64,000 nt of DNA from contig JAYVEP010000211.1 in NCBI GenBank assembly GCA_043749225.1, positions 3,313 to 67,312 of the forward strand, given 5' to 3'. Numbering within the stretch: position 1 is the stretch's first letter; each line of letters starts with the position of its first letter. This DNA is from JANXUC01 sp043749225. GTDB lineage: Bacteria; Acidobacteriota; Terriglobia; Terriglobales; Acidobacteriaceae. The notes below the pieces were generated by a model that ran no database searches, had not been told where the DNA came from, and saw only the letters and a program-made list of their open reading frames with translations. The position numbers and the translations under genes were made by a program. This document shows positions 44,766 through 52,447 of this stretch, piece by piece.

Positions 44766-45455
44766 ATGAATCCGAAAGACCACTCTTCCGGCCCCGCCGG
44801 AAAAGGGCGTCGTCGTCGTCGACGTCCGGGCAGTCAAAGTCAAAACGGCCAACCCCAGGGCCGCAATCAACAACGCCAAGACCGCCACAATCGCCAGAAC
44901 AACCCCGGTGGAATTTACACGGCCCCCATGGACCACAGCTACCGTGCCGCCCAAAGCGACAACGGCAACGGACGGCGGCAAGGGCGCCCCGGCTTTTCGT
45001 CGACCTATATGCAGAACGATCCTGACCCGGTTCCTGGTCTACAAGACGCTAAATCCAGGATTTTTGCCTTTGTGGAAGACCTGTTCTTCCTGGCCAAAAT
45101 TCAGGAGACGGCGCGCAAGATGAACGTGAAGGTCGAATTCGTGAAAACGGAAAAAGACCTCCTCGACCGCATCAAGGAAAACGGCGAAGAGAAGCCTTCT
45201 CTCCTAATTTTCGATCTCAACAACGCCAACATCAAGCCGCTTACCATGATCCCCAAGCTCAAAACCAAGTTGAAGAAGGGAACCAGCTTCATCGGGTTCC
45301 TGTCGCACGTGCAGGGCGAACTGAAGCTGAAGGCGCAGGAAGCGGGCTGTGACATGGTTGTACCGCGGTCTGCATTTTCTCAGAATCTGCCGCAGTTGCT
45401 GCGTCGCCACGGGGCTGCCGAAGAAGTGGAAGAGACGACACAGCCGAGTTTCTGA
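44766..45455 (+). CDS. Receiver-like domain protein with a basic disordered N-terminus
   Basis: The protein has 229 residues. The first 85 residues are low-complexity and very basic or Gln/Asn-rich (GKGRRRRRRPGSQSQNGQPQ and following), like an RNA- or DNA-binding tail. The rest reads as a receiver-like Rossmann fold: AFVEDLFFLAKIQETARKM (strand 1 with an acidic pair), KPSLLIFDLNNANI (central Asp), GTSFIGFLSHVQGEL, and GCDMVVPRSAF, where Arg stands in place of the conserved Lys-Pro lysine. So phosphorylation is doubtful and it may act as a phosphorylation-independent receiver. No kinase gene is nearby. The combination is unusual. Confidence 0.65.
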   Translation: MNPKDHSSGPAGKGRRRRRRPGSQSQNGQPQGRNQQRQDRHNRQNNPGGIYTAPMDHSYRAAQSDNGNGRRQGRPGFSSTYMQNDPDPVPGLQDAKSRIFAFVEDLFFLAKIQETARKMNVKVEFVKTEKDLLDRIKENGEEKPSLLIFDLNNANIKPLTMIPKLKTKLKKGTSFIGFLSHVQGELKLKAQEAGCDMVVPRSAFSQNLPQLLRRHGAAEEVEETTQPSF

Positions 45456-45548
45456 ATGTGAAATTTGGTAATTTGTAATTTGGTAATTTCAAACCAGCCT
45501 GCTTCCAAGCTCAGAGGCTCAGAAGACGAAAAGACTCTTCTCTCGAGT

Positions 45549-45585
45549 TGTCATTCCGAACGGCTTGGTGAGGAATCTGCTTCTT
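45549..45585 (+). repeat. Dispersed repeat, family A
   Basis: TGTCATTCCGAACGGCTTGG followed by TGAGGAATCTGCTTCTT matches the copies at 3913 and 22008. It is preceded by an AT-rich tract (45460-45490) of TAATTTGGTAATTTG units, as is the copy at 3913 by AATTAC units. Confidence 0.65.
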
Positions 45586-45588
45586 CTT

Positions 45589-45930
45589 TTATCCCGGCGG
45601 CCACTGCAAATCCCGTCCGCCCAGCAAATGCAGATGTAAATGGAATACCGACTGGCCGGATTTCGGGCCAACATTCAACACCGTCCTATATCCCTCTTCA
45701 ATCCCGCGCTGCCGCCCAATCTGTGCCGCGGCTAAATGTAGGCGTCCAATCAGCTCGGCATCTTCCAACTCCGCTTCTTTCAATCCGCGAATATGCTTTT
45801 TCGGAACAATCAAAACATGCGTGGGGGCCTGCGGTGAAATATCCTCAAACGCAAACGTGTGCTCGTCTTCGTGGACTTTCTTAGCCGGAATTTCCCCGCG
45901 AATGATTTTGCAGAACAGGCAGTCGGTCAT
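45589..45930 (-). CDS. HIT-family nucleotide hydrolase/transferase
   Basis: The protein has 113 residues from ATG 45930 (MTDCLFCKI). The N-terminal DCLFCKI-[IV]-x-GEIPA and the C-terminal VFHLHLHLLGG (the His triad H-x-H-x-H) are diagnostic of Hint-type HIT proteins, which hydrolyse nucleoside phosphoramidates. Two cysteines at C4 and C7 may bind zinc with a His. An ATG four codons earlier (45942) is equally possible; neither has a good Shine-Dalgarno site. The open frame continues upstream to 46164, but that part has no HIT character. Confidence 0.9.
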   Translation of the reverse strand: MTDCLFCKIIRGEIPAKKVHEDEHTFAFEDISPQAPTHVLIVPKKHIRGLKEAELEDAELIGRLHLAAAQIGRQRGIEEGYRTVLNVGPKSGQSVFHLHLHLLGGRDLQWPPG

Positions 45931-46109
45931 GGAAGAAAACATAGCACCTGGGCTATCCGGAGTGCAAAGTGAGCCAAAAATCACAGGGTGCCACGTCCTT
46001 GTTCCTCGCTTCTCAGAGGGACAGGGCGGGGGTTTTGACTCCACGTGCGAAGAACCCCGCCCTGTCGACAGAACGCGACAAGGTCGGGGTACCCGGTCCC
46101 CACTGACAA

Positions 46110-47435
46110 CTACTTCACAAATTCCCCCTGCCGTCCCTTGGACCACGGATCGTAGGTAAAACAAAACTGCACGCGATCTCGAATCGGCGGATGGCCATAA
46201 AACAAAAACACATCCAGAGGGTCGGGGTCAGGGTCGTCCAAATCCAAATCGCCCAGAATCTGAAACGCCTGCGCCGCCACTTGACCTGAGTCCGGAGTTA
46301 GCCCGTGGGTGACCTCCAAACCATACTGGTCGGCCTGATGTTCGAAGTAGCGACTGACGGCGCTCGTGACCGGAGTGGCGAGCGAGACAAAGACTGAAAG
46401 CAGCAAGAGTAAAGCGGGAAGCGACGCCCAATCGTCGAGGCCACGAATGCCCCAACCCGCCCCCCAACGCGCCAGCACCCAGCCAATGCAGCGGAAACCA
46501 AGATAAAAAAGCACCAAAAGCCCGAGGGCACTCCAAGCCAGTCCTTTTGGAATATGCAGCAAAACATAGTGCCCCATCTCGTGACCCACAACCGAAACAA
46601 TTTGAGGCGTGTTCATTTTGGCGATGGTGGTATCCCAAATGACCACGCGCTTGGAAGCCCCGAATCCGGTTACGTACGCATTCAGCCCATTTGTCTTTTC
46701 CGATGCACCCATCCAAAACATTCGTTCTGAAGGAATGCTGACTCCCGCGTGCTGCACAAGCGCTTGGAGCTCTTGGGTGAGTGCTGGGCTCTTGCTGGCC
46801 AAAGGCTCAAACTTGAAGAACAGTGGTTCATAAACCAGCGGTTCCACAAAGGTCAGGGCAACGATAATCGGCAGCGAAACGAGCCAGAAGTAAAGCCACC
46901 AGCGCTGCGGACTCCTGCGTAGGACGAAGTACAGAATCCAAACAAAAATCGTAGCCACCAGCGCGGAAACTATCTCCGCTTTGATCCAATCGAAGAACCA
47001 ACTAGGCCATCCCCGAATGGATAGCCCGTAGCGGTGAGAGAGCGAATGCCCGTACATGCCAAGGGGGAGTTGGAGTAGATCGACTGTGAGAATCAGCAGC
47101 GGCGCAAATACAATAGCCTGCGGAAAGCTGTTGGACGAAGCATTTTCAGCCCAGCTCCGATACTTCGGTCCTAGTTTCAATTGGAGAATTAGCAGCAGAA
47201 TCGCCAGCCCATACAAGAAGCTAAATAGATTCAGATGGAAGAATGCTTGGGTGAGTTCGTGCGCTTTCCTATAACGCTCCGGAGGCAGTGTGTAGGCCGT
47301 GATTTTCTGAGTTGGCGACGCTTGCGAAGCCTGCGCTACGGGCGAAGAAGTCGATGTCTGAGCACGTGTGGCTGGCGACAGGCCTACTCCCAACGTGAGG
47401 ATTGCCACAGCGCAACCAGGCCAGAATTTCTGCAT
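46110..47435 (-). CDS. M48-family zinc metalloprotease (CAAX protease-like, Ste24 type)
   Basis: The protein has 441 residues. ATG 47435 has an AAGGAGA site upstream. An N-terminal signal-like helix (GCAVAILTLGVGLSPATRA) is followed by several transmembrane segments (FFHLNLFSFLYGLAILLLILQL, FAPLLILTVDLLQLPLG, EIVSALVATIFVWILYFVL) and the zinc motif VVGHEMGHYV (H-E-x-x-H), with the later E in RYFEHQADQYGLE. The domain GASEKTNGLNAYVTGFG precedes the zinc site as in Ste24/M48 proteins. It likely degrades or processes membrane proteins. Upstream on the same strand is the RlpA gene (51 bases away). Confidence 0.88.
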   Translation of the reverse strand: MQKFWPGCAVAILTLGVGLSPATRAQTSTSSPVAQASQASPTQKITAYTLPPERYRKAHELTQAFFHLNLFSFLYGLAILLLILQLKLGPKYRSWAENASSNSFPQAIVFAPLLILTVDLLQLPLGMYGHSLSHRYGLSIRGWPSWFFDWIKAEIVSALVATIFVWILYFVLRRSPQRWWLYFWLVSLPIIVALTFVEPLVYEPLFFKFEPLASKSPALTQELQALVQHAGVSIPSERMFWMGASEKTNGLNAYVTGFGASKRVVIWDTTIAKMNTPQIVSVVGHEMGHYVLLHIPKGLAWSALGLLVLFYLGFRCIGWVLARWGAGWGIRGLDDWASLPALLLLLSVFVSLATPVTSAVSRYFEHQADQYGLEVTHGLTPDSGQVAAQAFQILGDLDLDDPDPDPLDVFLFYGHPPIRDRVQFCFTYDPWSKGRQGEFVK

Positions 47436-47486
47436 TTGCTCTCCTTCGGGTTTGCTCCAGCGGAGCCAACTCCGCTGCCACACACG

Positions 47487-48308
47487 CTAATCCAACCGCA
47501 CCAGAAACACTGAGCCTTCTTCCGTCTGCGTCTCCCGTGCCAACTGTTCTGCCCGTGCGCGATCATCCTTGGCGACACGGATGCGCACCCACCAGACTCC
47601 AACCGGGCTCAGGAATTTTGTCACCTGCGCAGTGTGGTACCGACGCTGCAAATGTTCCTGTAATTTGCCAGCCGCATCTTCTTCTTCCAGCGCTCCGATC
47701 TGCACACACCAGCGACCGCCAGTATCCAGAGACACCGGAGTTTTCAGCACTTCGACCTTAACCTGAGCGACGCCAACGCGCCATACGTCGATTTTCTTAG
47801 CGGCAGCCATGGAGAGATCGAGAATACGGCCTTCCACAAACGGCCCGCGGTCATTGACGCGCACAAGCGTCGAACCGCCCGTCTTAATATTCGTCACTCG
47901 AATAATCGATCCAAGCGGTAGCGTCAGATGCGCCGCTGTCATGGCGTTCATATCAAAAATTTCGCCATTGGACGCGCGATGATTGTGATACGGCGGCCCG
48001 TACCAGCTAGCCTTGCCGGTCTGCACAAAAATCGGCTGGGTATTTGGCGGAATACCAAAGCTATCTGTTTCTGAAGTGGAATCTGCGTCGGGCCCGACTC
48101 CGCTCCCGGCATGTTTCGGTGCTGTGGCAGCCGGTTGAGCCGGAACCGAGCGAGCCGTAGAACTCGGCGAGTGAGTAGCTGGCGGTGGCTCCGGCGGCGG
48201 AGGAACATTCACCCGCGCAGTCTTCTTGCCTCCGCACGAACCAAAGCAGGCTACTGCGAGGAGCGCGACGGCGAGCCGAAACGTTGCAAGCTTCGAACGG
48301 CTCCTCAA
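47487..48308 (-). CDS. rlpA: RlpA-type septal ring lytic transglycosylase with SPOR domain
   Basis: The protein has 273 residues if started at TTG 48308. That codon overlaps the stop of the upstream gene (TTGA), a coupling arrangement, and is followed by a lipoprotein signal (TFRLAVALLAVACFGSC-GGKK). The double-psi barrel carries the RlpA signatures GKASWYGPPYHNHRASNGEIFDMNAMTAAH and RVNDRGPF. The C-terminal SPOR domain (RWCVQIGALEEEDAAGKLQEHLQ) binds denuded peptidoglycan. It cleaves glycan strands at the septum. A Pro-rich linker joins the lipobox to the barrel. No ATG in frame is plausible near the signal sequence; longer frames upstream overlap the 84-residue gene. Confidence 0.85.
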   Translation of the reverse strand: MRSRSKLATFRLAVALLAVACFGSCGGKKTARVNVPPPPEPPPATHSPSSTARSVPAQPAATAPKHAGSGVGPDADSTSETDSFGIPPNTQPIFVQTGKASWYGPPYHNHRASNGEIFDMNAMTAAHLTLPLGSIIRVTNIKTGGSTLVRVNDRGPFVEGRILDLSMAAAKKIDVWRVGVAQVKVEVLKTPVSLDTGGRWCVQIGALEEEDAAGKLQEHLQRRYHTAQVTKFLSPVGVWWVRIRVAKDDRARAEQLARETQTEEGSVFLVRLD

Positions 48309-48559
48309 CTTTTTCCGTGCTGTTCCAAATAGTCCGCCAGTTGGGTCAACTTTTCCGAAGCCACCCGCATGGCCTTCGTCGAGTTGGTTCGGATTGCAGG
48401 CACCACCTCCGCATTGAGGTAGGCTATCAATTCCTGCGCTTCCTTCTCGATTCGCCCAGCCGCTTCGGTGACTTTCTGGTTCACATGCGGAGCCGCTTCG
48501 TGGATGCGTTCCTCCACTTTGCGAAATGTCTCTTCGACTTTTTGGCTGAAGTCCTGCAT
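48305..48559 (-). CDS. Small helical coiled-coil protein (84 residues)
   Basis: The protein begins MQDFSQKVEETFRKVEERIHE and is entirely predicted helix with heptad-like spacing (VEETF, VEERI, VNQKV, IEKEAQELIAYL, LTQLADYLEQ). GGAGGTCATTCC precedes the ATG. It overlaps the RlpA start (TTGA) and is therefore coupled to it. It has no transmembrane helix. The family is not recognised; apolipophorin- or phasin-like helical bundles look similar. A role with RlpA at the septum is inference from coupling. Confidence 0.72.
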   Translation of the reverse strand: MQDFSQKVEETFRKVEERIHEAAPHVNQKVTEAAGRIEKEAQELIAYLNAEVVPAIRTNSTKAMRVASEKLTQLADYLEQHGKS

Positions 48560-48736
48560 GGAATGACCTCCGGAAGAACTTCCCAGAGTGTACTACCTTG
48601 CGCTCGTTTCGCTGCATGCTCATCTCAACTTCCTTCCTTCGATCTTAAGGGGTTTAGAGGTTGTATAAGTCGCGATCATTGGCCGGGTTCTCCCGTGGTT
48701 AACACTGCGAAGGGCATGCGCGGGGTTTCCAAAATG

Positions 48737-48770
48737 ACGTAGGCCCAGGCGCCTCGCCCGGGCGCTCTTC
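48737..48770 (+). repeat. Dispersed repeat, family B
   Basis: ACGTAGGCCCAGGCGCCTCG followed by CCCGGGCGCTCTTC closely resembles 976-1008 and 4401-4435. Confidence 0.6.
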
Positions 48771-48804
48771 GAAGCGAAGCTTGCCCGATCAAAGCGCTAG
48801 TCTC

Positions 48805-48810
48805 TAAAAT
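48805..48810 (+). promoter_or_regulatory. Candidate -10 element (TAAAAT) for a leaderless mutY
   Basis: TAAAAT is followed by TGAAGAA and then ATG 48818. The only purine-rich stretch overlaps this spacer, so the transcript may begin at or near the ATG. Confidence 0.35.
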
Positions 48811-48817
48811 TGAAGAA

Positions 48818-49858
48818 ATGCTTGTGCGCAAGAAATCGAGTGGCAAAGCCACATCTCACGAAAATCCGCTCGCCGAAGTAAAATCCCGCACCGCTTTCCG
48901 GCGCGCGCTGCTGAAATGGTATGACGGGAATAAGCGAGACTTGCCTTGGCGCAAGAATCGCGACCCCTACCGCGTCTGGCTCTCCGAGATCATGCTCCAG
49001 CAGACAAGAGTCGCGGCCGTGATTGAAAAATATAATCAATTCCTGACGTCATTTCCAAATGTGGAAGCACTGGCAGTCGCGCCGCAGCCAGCCGTCCTAG
49101 CCGCATGGAGTGGCCTCGGTTACTACCGCCGAGCTCGCGCACTCCACGACGCTGCGCGCATTATCACGCAAGATTTGCACGGCAAGTTTCCGCACACAGC
49201 AGAAGCTTGGCGCGAATTGCCGGGCATCGGTCGTTACACTTCGGCAGCAATCGCCAGCATCGCATTCAATGAAAAGGCAGCTGTGGTCGATGGCAATGTA
49301 GAACGTGTGGTAGAAAGATTGCTAGGCCACCGCCTGCCCACGACGGAAGTCTGGGCCTTTGCGGAAGGCCTGCTCAGCCCACAGCGCCCCGGCGATTTCA
49401 ATCAGGCCATGATGGAACTCGGTGCGACGGTGTGCATTCCTGGCGAACCAAAATGTCTGCTCTGCCCCGTCGCGAAACTTTGCCAAACACGCGGCAATTT
49501 GCCCGGAGGAGCCAAGTCCGCCAAGCTCACGAAGACCACCGTGTTCTATTCTCTCGATCATACGGATGGTAAAGTCAGGCTGACGCAGCGTTCCAAGCAC
49601 GCCTCCGTCATGCCTGCCATGTGGGAACTTCCCGAGATTGCCGCGCCGAGCAGAGGTGAAAGTTCGCCGAAGGTTTGGCTTAAACTTAGGCATGGGATCA
49701 TGACAACCGATTACGATGTACGAGTTGTCTGTGCGCCTCTGGTGGCTAGCGTGGGTAAGAGGCCGCCAGGGAGAAAGATTCCGGTCTCGGAGTTGAATAC
49801 GATTCCGCTGACAGGTCTGGCGAGAAAGATTTTGCGAGCGGCACAAATTCTAGATTAA
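48818..49858 (+). CDS. mutY: A/G-specific adenine DNA glycosylase
   Basis: Removes adenine opposite 8-oxoguanine. The N-terminal catalytic part shows LPWRKNRDPYRVWLSEIMLQQTRV, the helix-hairpin-helix motif LPGIGRYTSAAIASIAF and the catalytic region VVDGNVERVVERLL. The four-cysteine iron-sulfur loop is C-x6-C-x2-C-x5-C in CIPGEPKCLLCPVAKLC. A NUDIX-like C-terminal domain follows (VRLTQRSKHASVMPAMWELPE). The protein has 346 residues, of normal length. It is divergent from the small coiled-coil gene and separated from it by a family B repeat. Confidence 0.95.
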   Translation: MLVRKKSSGKATSHENPLAEVKSRTAFRRALLKWYDGNKRDLPWRKNRDPYRVWLSEIMLQQTRVAAVIEKYNQFLTSFPNVEALAVAPQPAVLAAWSGLGYYRRARALHDAARIITQDLHGKFPHTAEAWRELPGIGRYTSAAIASIAFNEKAAVVDGNVERVVERLLGHRLPTTEVWAFAEGLLSPQRPGDFNQAMMELGATVCIPGEPKCLLCPVAKLCQTRGNLPGGAKSAKLTKTTVFYSLDHTDGKVRLTQRSKHASVMPAMWELPEIAAPSRGESSPKVWLKLRHGIMTTDYDVRVVCAPLVASVGKRPPGRKIPVSELNTIPLTGLARKILRAAQILD

Positions 49859-49942
49859 GAATCAGCAGTTGTCGTAAGAGCGGGAGGGCGCCATGTCCCT
49901 GCGAAGCTGGCCTTTAGGTTCCAAGCACACACGGGAGGACGG

Positions 49943-50440
49943 ATGACTACACTGACGGCCGGGGTCCAGGCTCCGCCATTCACGCTTTCCGCAATGGATG
50001 GCAAGAATTTCTCGCTGCAAGACGCTCTTTCGCGTGGCCCAGTCGCGCTGGTGTTCTTCAAGGTTTCCTGCCCGGTATGCCAGTATGCGTTCCCTCTGTA
50101 CGAGCGTCTGTTCCAGGCCTACAAGAATCAGGGCGTCACGCTGGTTGGAGTTTCGCAGAACATAAAGAAAGACACGGAATTGTTCAACAAGAATCTGGGC
50201 GTTACGTTCCCAGTTCTGCTTGACGACACCAAAACCTATTCTGCCTCCAACGCCTACGGACTGAGAACTGTCCCGACGCTGTTCTGGATTGCGCAAGACT
50301 CCACTATCGAGATTTCTTCCGTCGGATGGAACAAGAAAGACTTCGAAGCTGTCAGCCAGAAAATGGCGGACGCTGGCAAAATCCCCCTTGCGTTACTCCT
50401 CCGCCCAGAAGAAAAAATCGCCGACTTCCGATTTGGTTGA
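49943..50440 (+). CDS. Peroxiredoxin/TlpA-like thioredoxin-fold protein
   Basis: The protein has 165 residues. Thioredoxin-fold AhpC/TSA signature: APPFTLSAMDGKNFSLQDALSRGPVALVFFKVSCPVCQYAFPLY, with active site S-C-P-V-C-Q. A CPVC pair is closer to TlpA/ResA-type reductases than to classic 1-Cys or 2-Cys peroxiredoxins. GLRTVPTLFWI is the cis-Pro region. There is no signal peptide, so it is cytoplasmic. CGGGAGGACGG precedes the ATG. The substrate is unknown. Confidence 0.8.
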   Translation: MTTLTAGVQAPPFTLSAMDGKNFSLQDALSRGPVALVFFKVSCPVCQYAFPLYERLFQAYKNQGVTLVGVSQNIKKDTELFNKNLGVTFPVLLDDTKTYSASNAYGLRTVPTLFWIAQDSTIEISSVGWNKKDFEAVSQKMADAGKIPLALLLRPEEKIADFRFG

Positions 50441-50584
50441 GGGTCCAAGAACTGATCCCGCGGTCGCGGGAGGAATCAGAGCAAGCCTAGGCGTCGCTTG
50501 CGAATTTTCCACCTGCTCGACACATTTGCGTACAATAAAGCGTTTCGCAAATCAGACGTCATTCGTGTCCTCGGGGAGAGTGGA

Positions 50585-52273
50585 ATGGGTAAGTCCATCG
50601 TGTTGTTGTTCGTGCTGTTGGGTCTGATCGCCAGCAATAGCTTTGCTGCTCCTGCTTCAGCCGGCAAAACTCTTCCCGTAAATCTGCCACCCGCCGCATT
50701 TGCCGCGATGAAGACGATTGATCCAGAACACATCCGCTGGCAGGTCCGTTTTCTTTCGCACGATTTGCTGGAAGGGCGCGGTACCGGGCAACGTGGCGGC
50801 GACCTTGCCGCGGAATATATCGGTACACAATTTGCTCTCTCCGGCCTCAAGCCCGCTGGCGACAACGGTACCTATCTGCAGAAGGTCCCGATGGTTGGAA
50901 TTGAAACGCAGCCCACCACCACCTACTCGCTTGTTCCAGATACAGGCGAAGCCATGAACCTGAAATATCGCGACGAATTTGTGGCGACCGATGAATCGCA
51001 AAACTCTGAATCCGTAGTCGACGCGCCACTAATCTTCGTGGGCTACGGAATTTCCGCGCCGGAATATAACTGGAACGACTACAAAGGCGTCGACGTAAAA
51101 GGCAAGGTTCTGCTCATGCTCGTGAACGAGCCGCCATCCGACGATCCCAAATTCTTCAAAGGCAAGGCACTCACTTACTAGGGACGATGGACCTATAAGT
51201 ACGAAGAAGCAGCGCGTCGCGGCGCCGTCGGCGCAATACTGATTCACAAAACGGAAATGGCCAGCTACGGTTGGGATGTCGTACGAAATTCCTGGTCGGG
51301 TGAGCGCTCGTATCTTCGCGCCGATAGCCGTCCAAAATTGAAAGTGGCGTCCTGGATTCATCTTGATGTAGCTCGAAAACTAGTGCAGTCGGCGCGCCTG
51401 GATGTCGACAAAATGATGTCGGCGGCACAATCGCGAGAGTTCTATCCAGTGACTTTATCAGCCCGGCTGAAGGCCCACATGGTCACCAAGATGCGTCCGT
51501 TCGAATCCAACAACGTCGTCGCAATACTGGAGGGTTCAGACCCCAAGCGCGTTGGTGAAGCGATCCTCTATACCGCGCACTATGATCATTTCGGTATCCG
51601 CCCCGACATGCCCGGTGACAATATTTTTAACGGTGCCGCCGATAACGCGACCGGCTGCGGCATCTTGCTGGAGTTGGCCCACGCCTTTGCAACCGCGGGC
51701 CAGCATCCGCCGCGCTCCATCATATTTTCAGCTGTTACCGCGGAGGAACAAGGCTTGCGCGGGTCGGAATATCTTGGGCTTCATCCGCCAATACCAGCCA
51801 ATCAAATTTCCTTAGATCTCAACTTCGACGCCGTCCCGCCCCTCGGCGAGCCGGAAGAAACGGACGTTTCAGGATCTGAACGGACTAACTTTTATCCAAT
51901 CGTGCAAGCGACTTCGAAAGACTTCAAGCTGGCTATCCGTCCCGACGCTCGCCCCGAAGCCGGACATTTCTACCGCTCCGATCATTTCAGCCTGGCCCGC
52001 GTTGGCATTCCTTCCTTCTCCGTGAATGCCGGAATGAAATACAAAGACCATCCCGCCGAGTGGGGCCTGCAACAAGCAGAAGAGTATTTGGACAAGCGCT
52101 ACCACAAGCCGAGCGACGAATACACGCCTGAAATGGATTTCCGCAGCGACGCCGTGATCGCAAGGTTCGGCCTCGCCCTAGGTTGGAAAGCTGCTCTGCT
52201 TCCAGAACTGATTCAGTGGGAACCCGGTGACGAGTTTGAAGCGGCCAGAAGGAATGGCCCCAAGAATCCGTGA
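50585..52273 (+). pseudogene. Exported M28-family metallopeptidase interrupted by one amber codon
   Basis: The start ATG 50585 has GGGGAGAG upstream and a signal peptide (SIVLLFVLLGLIASNSFA). The first part contains a protease-associated domain (DAPLIFVGYGISAPEYNWNDYKGVDVKGKVLLML). The reading frame meets TAG at 51179-51181 (codon 199) in the middle of ALTY-*-GRWTYKYEEAARRGAVGA, then continues in the same frame to 52273. The stop would need only one base change from Tyr TAC or TAT. The M28 zinc residues are all present after it (HYDHFGI, NGAADNATGCG, AVTAEEQGL, and FYRSDHFS). The enzyme is 562 codons long. It is either a recent nonsense mutation, a sequence error, or read through. Confidence 0.85.
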
Positions 52274-52344
52274 CCTTGTTGTGGAGTCTTGTAAGACAAT
52301 GCCACTTAAGCTCTTCAGGTTCTTCACCCAAGGCTTCCAGTGAT

Positions 52345-52368
52345 CCTCCGTGCTCTCCGCGGTTAAGA
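52345..52368. repeat. Dispersed repeat, family D
   Basis: CCTCCGTGCTCTCCGCGGTTAA is the third copy of this pattern, between the M28 gene and the 756-residue gene. Confidence 0.45.
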
Positions 52369-52447
52369 TGTTCGCAGAGTACAAAGGTAACCTGCTAACT
52401 CGCGTTCTTGCATGCTAGCCTCCTGATGGAGCGTTCTGTCAGCTGGC

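Noticed and set aside
45931..46164. Longer N-terminus of the HIT protein up to 46164
   Set aside because: The upstream 78 residues show no HIT features and are Pro/Ser/Arg-rich, as expected for noncoding sequence.
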